From the NCBI GenBank assembly GCA_030549495.1, contig JAUIRK010001052.1:2294001-2358000 (forward strand): a DNA stretch of 64,000 bases, read 5' to 3'. Positions 20,901 to 39,714 of the stretch are shown here, piece by piece. The notes under the pieces are model-generated. The model was not told the origin of the DNA, ran no database searches, and saw only the letters and a program-made list of their open reading frames with translations. The stretch comes from Nectonema munidae (Eukaryota; Nematomorpha; Nectonematoida; Nectonematidae). A program made the translations under genes and the position numbers. Within the stretch, counting starts at the first letter, position 1. Each line of letters starts with the position of its first letter.

Positions 20901-23270
20901 ACGAGCAAGATGGAAACTCTATGATATACGGAGCGTATTATAAAAGTGGTCCATCCTCTGGCAGAATTGCTGCATGCACCGTGTGTTACGTGCCTAGAAA
21001 CATTTTGATCATGACTCCCGGTAAATCACATACCCTATTTTTCTTTCAAACTAAACATTGAAAAAAATTATAACAAATATAAAAAAATTGTAAAAACTGG
21101 ACACTTTATTGGTGATGTTGCCGACCAGTTTCGGAGTATAAACTCTTTTTTCAAAGCAAATATATATAAATATTTTTCAATTCAGTGGGCATATCTGAGA
21201 AATATTATTTTAAATTAAAAACATATATTATTATTGTTATCAGTGGAAGCACTCTCACAGATATTCAACACCATCACATATACTACTTTACAAACCCGAA
21301 TGGACAGATAAGCTTCCTAAAAACAAAAATTGCTTCTAAGACACTAGTTTTCATCTTACATTTTAAAATAACTATTCCAACATAGGTGGTAGTTATTAAA
21401 CTATAAATAGTGAAGTAATTAGAAAGTTTTTTTTATCTTATTTTAATTTTGACATTGTTAGTGTGTGAATGTCTCTCTTACATAAAAACCCAATAGTAAT
21501 TTTGTAACTCAAATAGTCACTTGGTTAATTATTCAATTGGTTAGATATTTGATTAGTTAAATATTTTTACTTAAGAAAGGCTCGGTGTAAGAGGTGATAA
21601 AGTAGTATATGCCCGGATGGGATTATGTCCTAGAACCATTATTATTATTAAGCTACCAAGTAACAAGATTATCCTGAATTTTAGCAAAATTTTTTACCTC
21701 ACGAAAAACAAATCAAAGCAATTAGATTATCAGCGCTTTCATTAAAACTGTTTGGATTAGCATAGATAAAATACGAAAAGTGAAGGACGTAGAAGCTAAT
21801 GTCTTTAATCGATTAGTTATAGAATCAGCTACTCATGTAACATACGATTCTAGGCTGAAATATTAAATTAATATATTTGAACAAGTAACGCACATATAGG
21901 TTGGAGGGGAAAGGGAAGTGGTGTCATTGAGCATATTCCTCCAAATAATTTTGCCCAATACAGATATTATAACTTTTTATATATTATTTTTATTTTTTAT
22001 GAACAAAAATTTTTAAAAAACTATTTTGCCCCAAAAAAGTCCCCCCCCCCTCCATATAATGTGTGCCTTCTGATTTAAACTGACAACATCTGGCTAATTA
22101 GCAAAAATATTTAAATTATTTAGCATAATTATTGGCAATATATAAATTTTGATATTTGAAATTGTAAAAAAAAGTAAAAATGACTTGAATTTCCTCAACA
22201 AATTAGGAGGAAAGTTAAAAAAGTGACTTGAGTAATTAGTACCCTATTTCGAATTCCTATATGTTTTGTTTATAAGGACTAAATGAAATTTAGTGCAACA
22301 CTTCTTATAGTTAAATAATAATCCAATTTCTTTAAAACAAGCGTATGGCTGCTACACTTCATTCATTTACTCGTCTTAACCCGTTAACGCCCAATAATCT
22401 TCGTTTATCAAAGCTCTTTAATACAAATCTTCTGCTTTACATTAGATATCGTCTGATTATTCTGGTCGTAAACGGGTTAAGTAGATTCAAAATTAAATAT
22501 GTTTCCCAAAAAGTACGATATTTTTTCAATACAGGTTAGGCACAAAACGTATGAAGCTTAGTGAATTTTCTGATAGGAAAAATAGAACGAGTAAAGCATT
22601 TCCTAATCTGCATCCTTAACACACACATTCTAGCACGTTTAAAGTGAGCAATTCATTTATTTTTTTAAATGTTATCTTATATAATTCAGAAAACTGAATA
22701 AATTTCTTAACTTAAATAAGCAAATACACCAGTCTTCCGCTAAAATGCGAATCGGATAATATGCGCCGGCATCTTGGACCCCCAAAAAATACGACAAACA
22801 CCGAATTTCGCGGTTTCTCGCATATTCATGGTTTCCTCGTCCTCAGAAGAGATACAAGATGGCGGACATGAACGATGCTAAAATGCGCTCTCACTTAATA
22901 TACGGTAGGTGTTTCTGATCCCAACGTGCGCATAACGAAAGAATGGTGGTAGTATTATTCCTTTAAGGATTAGGTTTTGGAAAACTAATCTCCATTTAAC
23001 TATTTTATTATTGAATATTTAGGAAGATCCAATTGTCCAAAAAAGCTAGTGACTGAATACACCGGTTATATAATGGCAAATAAAGACGAGCACTCGAGAA
23101 CTGAATACATTTGTGTGGACCAATCTTATGAAAGCATAGAAAATGTAAATCAGGAAAACGCTCTGGACGATGGCGGTTCATCTCTCTACCACACTAGCGT
23201 GAGATGTGGCGATGCGAGTTGCACGACTTATCCCAAGGGCTTAATTCCGTGCGCAGTCTGTTCCTACTAA
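8775..23270 (+). CDS. Type II transmembrane collagen with short-chain collagen C4 (spongin)-type C-terminal domain; 13 exons
   Basis: Join: 8775-8999, 11286-11367, 12344-12537, 12590-12715, 14293-14418, 14469-14594, 14652-14777, 17482-17578, 19589-19869, 20262-20441, 20494-20755, 20814-21020, 23023-23270. The sum is 2,280 bases, or 759 residues plus stop, with GT-AG junctions and matching phases throughout. Residues 1-10 are cytoplasmic and 11-33 form a membrane helix with no cleavable signal. Residues 34-115 are a charged stalk with an RVKR furin-type site at 98-101, followed by CLKC at 116-119. The Gly-X-Y rod runs from about 122 to 568, with brief breaks at a Thr-Thr-Val-Asp and a Leu-Asp-Asn-Phe-Val-Lys stretch. 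The C-terminal domain from CTCP to the end has two related cysteine-rich halves, as in sponge short-chain collagen C4 and collagen IV NC1. Family knowledge predicts an extracellular trimer that may be shed. Extra in-frame exons in the long introns cannot be excluded. Confidence 0.9.
10013..10306. mobile_element. hAT-like MITE (collagen intron 1)
   Basis: It begins TAGAGATGTATCGGATATCG and ends with an inverted TAGATGTTTCTGATGTG-like sequence. Repeated CATCCGC/ATCCGCGGAT motifs inside resemble hAT elements with TAGGG-TGC-TCGGATA ends. The target duplication is uncertain in AT-rich flanks. Confidence 0.45.
10954..10971 (+). repeat. G run of 18 bases (collagen intron 1)
   Basis: Eighteen consecutive G inside a degraded element end (CAGTGCCCGCGC). 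It could form a G-quadruplex, and its length is likely unstable. Confidence 0.8.
11286..11367 (+). CDS. Collagen exon 2: charged stalk with furin-type RVKR site
   Basis: A small 82-base exon between ACTAATTGCATTTAAG-like acceptor sequence and AACC|GTAAGC. It enters in phase 0 and leaves in phase 1, exactly what is needed to join exon 1 to exon 3. It encodes 27 residues beginning [10 protein letters not shown] and ending RVKRN, plus one base that forms Gln with exon 3. The Glu/Lys-rich composition continues the predicted coiled stalk. I found it because exons 1 and 3 do not match in phase directly. No transcript confirms it. Confidence 0.78.
12344..12537 (+). CDS. Collagen exon 3: stalk end, cysteine pair, start of Gly-X-Y rod
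   Basis: The acceptor is CTTTTTAAG and the donor AGA|GTAAGC. The exon begins with two bases of a split codon, then [19 protein letters not shown], then regular Gly-X-Y triplets. The CLKC pair just before the rod is well placed for disulfides between chains. An in-frame stop upstream of the acceptor (12340-12342) fixes the left limit. Confidence 0.85.
12590..12715 (+). CDS. Collagen exon 4 (126 bases, Gly-X-Y)
   Basis: Forty-two codons (14 triplets) beginning with a complete Gly codon and ending in phase 0 before GTATTT. It follows a 52-base intron ending TTTTTGCAG. The Asp- and Asn-rich triplets ([12 protein letters not shown]) are typical of invertebrate non-fibrillar collagens. Confidence 0.92.
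13232..13500. mobile_element. hAT MITE of the same family, inverted (collagen intron 4)
   Basis: Starts CAGAACCGGCCC and ends GGCCGGCCCGG. It is the reverse complement of the element at 53899-54159 along its whole length, with modest divergence. Flanking octamers TTATCTAG and CTCTCTAG agree at six of eight bases, so this copy is older. Confidence 0.8.
14293..14418 (+). CDS. Collagen exon 5 (126 bases, Gly-X-Y)
   Basis: Fourteen uninterrupted triplets between AAATATTTAG and CTG|GTAAGG, phase 0 at both ends. It is separated from exon 6 by a 50-base intron. Confidence 0.92.
14469..14594 (+). CDS. Collagen exon 6 (126 bases, Gly-X-Y)
   Basis: Fourteen triplets between TTTACGCAG and AAG|GTTAAT, phase 0 at both ends. 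Lys and Glu are frequent in the X and Y positions (GQK, GRK, GEK), which suits salt bridges between chains. A 57-base intron follows. Confidence 0.92.
14652..14777 (+). CDS. Collagen exon 7 (126 bases, Gly-X-Y)
   Basis: Fourteen triplets between TTCATAG and AAG|GTATCC, phase 0 at both ends. It is the fourth 126-base exon in a row. The next intron (2.7 kb) carries repeats. Confidence 0.92.
15340..16585. mobile_element. hAT-like element with ATTTGAAATACAAATAC ends (collagen intron 7)
   Basis: Clusters of GTATTT, AAATACAAATAC and their inverses lie at 15345-15470 and 16485-16580, bracketing about 1 kb that has GGAGCC-AGAGCC repeats (16028, 16370) and no ORF. Such ends are common on hAT elements. 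Exact termini could not be set. Confidence 0.45.
16991..17129. mobile_element. piggyBac-type MITE 1 (collagen intron 7)
   Basis: It is bounded by TTAA on both sides with inverted ends TTAACCCATTTACGACC and, inverted, TTAACCCATTTAAGACC. TTAA is the fixed target of piggyBac elements and CCC ends are typical. Length is 139 bases. Confidence 0.7.
17482..17578 (+). CDS. Collagen exon 8 (97 bases, Gly-X-Y with one break)
   Basis: It starts in phase 0 after TTGTTATAG and ends in phase 1 inside a Gly codon at CCAG|GTATGT. After three triplets the repeat is broken by two extra residues (GTT-VD-GKA), which should give a flexible kink. With exon 9 it totals 378 bases. Confidence 0.88.
17579..19588. other. 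Collagen intron 8, no structure recognised
   Basis: Two kb of AT-rich sequence with donor GTATGT and acceptor TTTTTAG. I see no further Gly-X-Y coding and no recognisable transposon. Confidence 0.5.
19589..19869 (+). CDS. Collagen exon 9 (281 bases, Gly-X-Y with one break)
   Basis: The acceptor is ATTTTTAG. Two bases complete the Gly codon begun in exon 8 and 93 codons follow, ending at ATA|GTACGC in phase 0. A non-triplet stretch (Leu-Asp-Asn-Phe-Val-Lys) near residue 416 interrupts the rod. Confidence 0.9.
20262..20441 (+). CDS. Collagen exon 10 (180 bases, Gly-X-Y)
   Basis: Twenty uninterrupted triplets between CTATTTTTAG and GAT|GTGAGT, phase 0 at both ends. The N-terminal half is highly charged ([12 protein letters not shown]). 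A 52-base intron follows. Confidence 0.92.
20494..20755 (+). CDS. Collagen exon 11: end of rod and start of C4-type domain
   Basis: The acceptor is TTTGTGAAG. About 16 basic triplets rich in Arg and Met end near [12 protein letters not shown] then opens the non-collagenous domain, with the GGSHYTRWG segment and a Cys after Gly-Lys-Lys-Gly. It ends in phase 1 at TTAG|GTAAGA. GGS-Y-RWG followed by Cys is a recognisable signature of short-chain collagen C4 C-termini. Confidence 0.92.
20814..21020 (+). CDS. Collagen exon 12: first half of C4-type domain
   Basis: Phase 1 at both ends, after a 58-base intron ending AACTAAAG. It encodes [18 protein letters not shown], an IYGAYY segment and ACTVCYVPR, the conserved core of the first half. 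It ends at CCCG|GTAAAT. Confidence 0.9.
21021..23022. other. Collagen intron 12 with MITE and a short GC-rich patch
   Basis: Holds the piggyBac MITE at 22376, an (ATT)n tail near 21638 following GGATGGGATTATGTCC (possibly a LINE or SINE 3' end) and a CpG-containing patch at 22740-22915 with the YY1-like motif AAGATGGCGG. Confidence 0.45.
22376..22480. mobile_element. piggyBac-type MITE 2 (collagen intron 12)
   Basis: TTAACCCGTTAACGCCC at the left and, inverted, TTAACCCGTTTACGACC at the right, bounded by TTAA. Length is 105 bases. Its right arm (22421-22470) is the exact reverse complement of the left arm of the copy at 54924. Confidence 0.75.
23023..23270 (+). CDS. Collagen exon 13: second half of C4-type domain and stop
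   Basis: The acceptor is TTGAATATTTAG. The split Gly codon continues into RSNCPK, EYTGYIM, TEYICVD, then SVRCGDASC and IPCAVCSY before TAA. This half parallels exon 12 (YICVD with YVCLP, CAVCSY with CTVCYV). The 2.0 kb intron before it is the gene's second largest after the first. Confidence 0.9.
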
Positions 23271-23307
23271 GGAGGCTTGACCAAGCTTAGAGATGATGAA
23301 ATACACT

Positions 23308-23313
23308 TTTATT
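23308..23313 (-). promoter_or_regulatory. Possible polyadenylation signal of Rap1
   Basis: TTTATT on the plus strand reads AATAAA on the minus strand, 336 bases after the Rap1 stop. It lies just 11 bases from the collagen signal on the other strand, so the two 3' ends may overlap. Other A-rich variants could serve instead. Confidence 0.35.
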
Positions 23314-23324
23314 GTTTATCAAAA

Positions 23325-23330
23325 AATAAA
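23325..23330 (+). promoter_or_regulatory. Likely polyadenylation signal of the collagen gene
   Basis: AATAAA lies 55 bases after the collagen stop codon, the first canonical signal downstream. Its proximity suggests a very short 3' UTR. Confidence 0.5.
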
Positions 23331-23648
23331 ATTTATAAAAAGTATATGCAATACCTGCCAAAGTTTAATGTTAAGAAGAAATACATTCCCTTTGTAAATA
23401 CATAAAACACGTGAAAAACAACTTAGATCTTAGATAAAATTAAATACACTGTTTAGCTTGCAAATTCATAAATAAATTTAGCATAGAGTAAAAGTTAAAT
23501 GAGAAAAATCTAAAAAAAATTTGTAAAAAAAATAAATCATAAAAATCTTAGAGGACACATGTCATGATGATGAAAATAAAAGGAGTGTGGTGGTAGGAAA
23601 AGACAAAAGGAAAAACATGCATACGAAAGTAAAATGAAGCAAATGTAT

Positions 23649-33732
<10,084 letters not shown>

Positions 33733-34079
33733 AATATTTTCTAATATAAGAGATCTAATTAATAAAAAAAATAATTTTCCTTATCTAAAAATAAATATAT
33801 TTTCATTAAAAAAATATAATATTGTAGTAAATATTTATACCAATAAAAAAGGTTCATTATAATTTTATCCATTTTGTAACAAGAATTTTTAAATTCTGTA
33901 AAAATTTATTTTCTAAAAAAATTGAATAATTTATAACTTATATAAATAATTGTTTTAATGTTAAATAATGGTTATGAGTCGAAAGTTCTGCTATTAAAAA
34001 TTGTTTTTGATTGAAATTTAATTATTTTATTTTTAAAAAAAAAAAGTTTAATTTTTTAACTATAAATCATTGATGAGGA

Positions 34080-36340
34080 GAACAGATGTATTAAATCTCA
34101 TTTTCTCATTCCGAAACCTAACAAAGTTATATCTATCGTCTTGAAATGGCATCCAATTAGATTCTCCCTATCTTTGGTAAAATCCTAGAAAAAATCATGA
34201 GAAACCCTTTTATATTTTATATACGAATCAATAAATTACAGTTCACTTATCTGACCTATAAAAATAAACAAATGACCCTCTCTAACCTATCAACTTACAT
34301 CGAGTACACCCTTACAAATCACATCGTCGCTTCTACTCCTTTTCTTGCATTCCTAATTTCCTTAACTCAGCTATTATTCTATAAAAAATGCTCTCCATAC
34401 ATGATAAAATTTATTCATAACTATATTTCTAATAGTAAATCCATTTATAAACACAAATCAATAAGTCTATCTCTCAAAATTTCTGGGACGATTTCCTATA
34501 TTCTTCCCCGAACAAAGCTCAACAATCAAACTTAAACAGAAATGCCCCTTCTTTCAGTCGTTAGAGAACTTCGCAAGAATATTTAAAATTACATTCACCA
34601 CTTCCAAATCTATTCTAGTCGACTTCACTATAAAATTATCTCCCCATTTACCCCTTCTCCTTTCTCTCACTGATTTTCTGCTTCTATCTAAAACTGTAAG
34701 GTACCTTGGTCTAACATTTCAATCTAATCTATAATGGACCTCACACTTTAAAGAAATCTAAGCGAAGCTCCCTCAAAGCTTTCACATCACCAAATGCATC
34801 ATATCTTATAAGTAGTGTCTATATATGTCTCTCTCTCTTTTCATTCATAAATGTATAACTCTTCCAATTAGTTGGTATGGTATTCTTTCCTGGAGTCTTA
34901 TTTTATTATATCCTAACACAAAAATCCGCCGTAACCTTCTTTAACAAACTGCTTCGCTTCAGAATCATACACACTACACGTGCTTTTAGCACAACCCTTA
35001 CTACTGCACCTAAAATTTTGTCTCATTCCAGACCTCTACATCTTCATTAAAAAAACTCTACTAAAAAGTTTACTTTTCAACGAGAAATGATTCTACAGTA
35101 ATTACTATCACTTTCTTCTTTTGGATCTTTCTCTTCTCTCCCATTTCTCTGTTTACACTGCAATGAACCATTGTACCTAAATGCACCCCTCTCAATCCTT
35201 TATATTTTCACTACACGCGAGCAACTCAGTTCTATCATCTCGAATCAATCCTACAACTCTAAGAATCTTTACCGATTGCTCCAAATCCACTAATAATTCG
35301 GTCATTGCCTTGCCATCCTCATACCTTTTTCCTCTCAGCCCTTAATTAAACCAAATTGAGATATTAACCTCCTTTATTCAAGATTTGAAGCTGAAACTAT
35401 TGCACTTCTATTTGCCTTCAACTACATTCTTGGCAAAATTACATTATACTATTCCTTTTCGTATTTAAATTTTTATACAGACTCCAAAAACATCATTCAT
35501 AAACTGCTTTTTTCAAAGAAAAAAAAGATTTTCGCCTATTTTATTTTTTCTTTTGTAAAAAAACTTACTGATCTTTTGAACCATTTTAAACTTTCAACAA
35601 TTAAACATTTTAAACAAGTATGTTGACATTCTAGCCAAATTAAGCCTACACCTTCCTCGACCTTTATTTGTCTCCATAAACTTCAATGTTTTCAATTCAT
35701 TTAATTTTTTTAATATATATCACAAATGGTACTTAAAGAATCGCCCATCCCTCTCTGATTTTACTTTCTCTTTCACTGAGATTCGCGAAAAATATCATTC
35801 TAAGGTGCAAAACTTTATAAGATGGCTATCAAGCTGCTGCCCCTGTAGAAAATACGATTTCAGTATACATTTAAACCAAAATCCTATATGCAGATACTGT
35901 CTCAAAAACAATAAGTATCCTACTCGTCTACTTCTGTTTTCATCCACATTTAGCGCTTTCAATCATAATATTCTTTCTCAGCATAAAAACACTTGGTGGA
36001 TTACCATCCTCTCTTCTTGATCTCAAACAAAACACAAAACTCTTAATTGAACTAGATAAAATAATCCACAAACTTGAAACTATTCTTAATTCATATCCTA
36101 TGTTAAACTTTGTCAATCTTAAAATTTTTAGACATCAACTGAATGACATTCAACAAATCAAATACACCACTCTCTTATTCACCGTTAATATTCCTAAAGA
36201 CTGCTTTCAAATCTTCACCCTTTTATAAACATACGCAAGCATATCGATTTCATTCGGAAAGTGCTTAGATATCTCACCTACTTACCTACTCACCTACACC
36301 TATGTCTACTATTAAAATCCTAAAAATACCTTTCGTCATA
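34080..36340 (+). pseudogene. Non-LTR retrotransposon (LINE) with RNase H, degraded 3' half
   Basis: Several frames carry LINE motifs in the correct order. Reverse transcriptase is shown by LIPKPNKV near 34110, LSTYIEYTLTNH near 34290 and YMIKFIHNYISNSKSIYKHKS near 34400. RNase H follows as IFTDCSKST near 35265 and YTDSKNIIHKL near 35475. A final cysteine segment, PICRYCLKNNK, lies near 35885. An RNase H after the transcriptase places it in the I-like superfamily. The 5' part, including the endonuclease, is absent, as is usual for truncated LINEs. Many frame breaks mark it as old. Confidence 0.75.
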
Positions 36341-36999
36341 TTCATTAAAATTTAAAAAATAAACATATTTCAAATAAAGTAATCAATTGACGATCAGGCT
36401 AAACGGTGTACTTAATGGCGATATTTTACTTATAAACTATTAGCAATAAAATTGGCTATTATAGATTAGGCTATTTTTACATTAAAAAAAATTAACCCGA
36501 TTAATCAATTGAAATTCATTTCTTAAAAATTTTGAAATTCTAGTTTAAAAATTTACAACTGAAAGAAATATTTTCATACTAGGTGGGTGAGACTTTTTAC
36601 CCAAATACACCCAAATACGCCCAAAGAGATGAAAACAAATTTAAATATTCACAGAATAAATTAAATATACATAGAAGAATTAAACTCAGCATAAAACTAA
36701 TATAAATTATTAATTTGAAATTAAATTATAAAATATTAAAAAATAATTTAAAACATTAAAATATTAACTAGATTTTTTATTTGGTGGGTTGGATATTAAC
36801 GCTTTTGGACCTTAAACGATTAAGCTGAGGGGTAGACCCTACCAACCATTGAGGCTCAGTTGATATAGGAAAGAAAAAAGGAGTTTTACAACTTAAGTTT
36901 TATCTTAACTGGAAACATGTTTTTAAAATTCTTAAGAATTCCAATTACTCGAGAAATTTTTGTGTTAATATGTTTATGCCATTTCATATTGTTATGAAT

Positions 37000-37300
37000 A
37001 GTCTCCTCTTGTCTTCTTCGCAACATAATAAGGTGGTTCACCTCACATTGCCCGTATTACGCTTACTTCTACAATTTTAAACCATTGCATAACCATACAC
37101 AAGCAAATTAGATCATACTTTTCACCTCACTAAGCTTTCTTACTTCTATTTTATATCATAAACCACTTCCCATCCTTACAAATTCCCAAGTTTGCAATTG
37201 ATGCAAGCATATCAACCAACGTTGGAATGTGCTTAGATATCTTTTATCTACGTACTATATTTTTACTCTTTATTTTTAATAGTTGATGCGTCTTCCATAC
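37000..37300 (+). repeat. Second 3' end of the same LINE family
   Basis: The stretch around 37212-37250 (GCAAGCATATC, then GTGCTTAGATATCT) repeats the segment around 36233-36275 at the 3' end of the LINE just upstream. It is a short 5'-truncated copy in the same orientation. Confidence 0.5.
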
Positions 37301-38219
37301 GCATATTTTTAATTATTAGAAATTTATGTTTTAATTTTTTTCTTGAAATTATCTCAACTGTAGTAAAATGGTGCTAAATTTGAATTTAGTTAATATATCT
37401 TCAATAAATTATAATTTTTTCTTATACTATTTATTCATTTCCAAAAGAAGGCCTTTTGCTTTATGCTTATTTAAATATATTATAAAGGGAGCCAAGTTCT
37501 TTCTCGCTTCACTTGAAACATAAGGATCATTGTTCCAGTATTTGTTTGGGGTGAAACGAGTTTTTAACTGTTGGATTCTTTTTTATTAAAAATTTTAACT
37601 TGTTTTTAGTTATTTTATATAGTGATTGTACGATCCAAAAAGTTTTACATATACTATTCTAAATCGAATTACTTAAACCAAAATGCTCCCTTTCTCTTTC
37701 TAATAAGTTTTCTCCTTAGAATCTTATATCAAATTATATTTTCTTATTTTATGATAAATGCCAAATTTTCAATTACATATATTTGGTGTCCTTTTCTCAA
37801 CATAAGGTTTTCATACATATTGCTAGGATATTACCAAAAAGTTCAGTTTTAACATAATTTCCACATATAAATGTAGCCTGGGAGTGATTACTGTTTGGGA
37901 ATATCTCATCTGATTTACCGCAATGGCGACTATTTTTTTTCTTAGATCTTTTTCTTTGGTATTTATAGTGTAAATTTCTCTTTACTCTTGCTATAATTTA
38001 TTTTTATTTATCTCTTCGGCTAAAGTTAACCACTTTTTATCAAGTTTCTGCACACAGATAAAATTTTATGACTGTCGCACTAAGTCAGTTAGGTTCTTGT
38101 CTGGAAAAATGCCTCAAAACTGTTAAAAATAATGAATGCTATAAAATCTATATACTTAAATAATTTATCGGTAAATATATTTACCGATAAAAGTTATGAT
38201 TTTGCTTAGTTGAATTGGG

Positions 38220-39260
38220 CAATGCCTGACGCGAGCCCAGTTTCTGCACTATCTGTAGTGACAAAATTCTGCCTACCGATGATGACTTCATGAGAGTAAA
38301 TGCCAAAAACTAATTTATCTAAATTGGAATAAGAACGACAGTCACCTGCAATAATCCGAATAGGAGGTTAAATATATTGGAAAATGATTTTATGTAGTGT
38401 TTGTTCATTTCGAACAGGTACAGTTACCAGAAATATTTTCCATATTCATGCTCCATTCAACCAAAGATCTTTAGACTTTTACCATTTTCTTTTGTGGTAT
38501 TTCCTATAAAATAACATCTCAAATCATGTTTCCATTGTCTTTCAAACCCTGCAATAATATATGGATTTTGTTCAAGGTATTTCCTTACGCTTTCAGCATC
38601 GTCAAAAAATAATGAATGCTTCTCTAACATCGCCTTTTTCATATGAAAACTGTCTATGCATCATAAATTTCATGATAATTGCATTTGTTGTTTGCATCTA
38701 AAGATTTGTTTTGTCTAGGTGCTAAATAGGCAAGATCTATGATCCACATTTTTTATCTTATTATGAACTTCAAAATTTTAATTTCTTTAAGCTCAAATAC
38801 ACTCTTAAATGCTTTTCCTTTCGAGAGCCATCTTATATTTGTGTGGAATAGAAGTTACCGGAACCTATATCGATTGGTATGTATAATATAATGATTGCCT
38901 TTTACTTTTTGTCCCTCTTTTTTACATATGCTTGAAATTTTGATTTATTTCACAATATACCTGTTTCTCCATCTGTACCTCATCCAAATATTTCATCCAG
39001 GAAAGATTTTCTCTTTTAATGAAGGATAACATTTTCTGAAAAATACCAGTCATTCCAAAGTGAGAATAAAATAGAAAGATCACTTTTATTTTTCTTTAGT
39101 GCACCTATCATGCAAACACCATCAATTAGGAGCATGATGCCACATTTGCCGATTCACATATTTGGATTGATAGCTGATTTCTTCATTTTATGCACAACTT
39201 GCTACTCTATTAGGTTAGCCAATGCTCATATCGCTGATCCTCTTTTTACACTACAATCCG
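38220..39260 (-). other. Coding-like debris on the minus strand, family not recognised
   Basis: Several short open stretches lie in one orientation. One of 61 codons (38457-38642) starts MKKAMLEKHSLFFDDAE. Others are near 38980-39060 (MTGIFQKMLSFIKRENLSWM) and 38240-38390 (RIIAGDCRSYSNLDKL). Their composition looks like former protein and the frames shift between them. This is probably a dead mobile element or a pseudogene. I cannot name the family. Confidence 0.35.
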
Positions 39261-39714
39261 ATGAAAGAACCGCTTAAAGTTGTCTTTCACGTCCATTTAT
39301 TAACCTTTTTTTACTATTTTGAAGGTGCACTTTTGGAAATAAAGCTTTTTGAATTTTTTGTGTTTTTTATGCTTTGTTATCTCCAGAACGTAAGTCTCTC
39401 AAAATTTCCCCCTTCCCCTGTCAATTTTTGAGGCCCTTCTTATGACGCTCAAAAAAGTTTTTAACCGTGTCCTTATTCTGAGGATGAATATTGTACAAGT
39501 GTTGCTTAAACTTTGTTGTAAAGAAATCAATTATTTTATGAAAGAAAACAAAATTGAAATAAAATTTGAGCTTAAATAAAACCTTTAAGCTTATAGCTTT
39601 GCATGATAGTAACTACCGTTCCATTTATTATAATAATTTGTTTAATGTATAAATTTTAATGTAAAAAGTTGTTCTTATTTTATAATTATGCATTGTACTA
39701 AAGATTAAGAAGTA

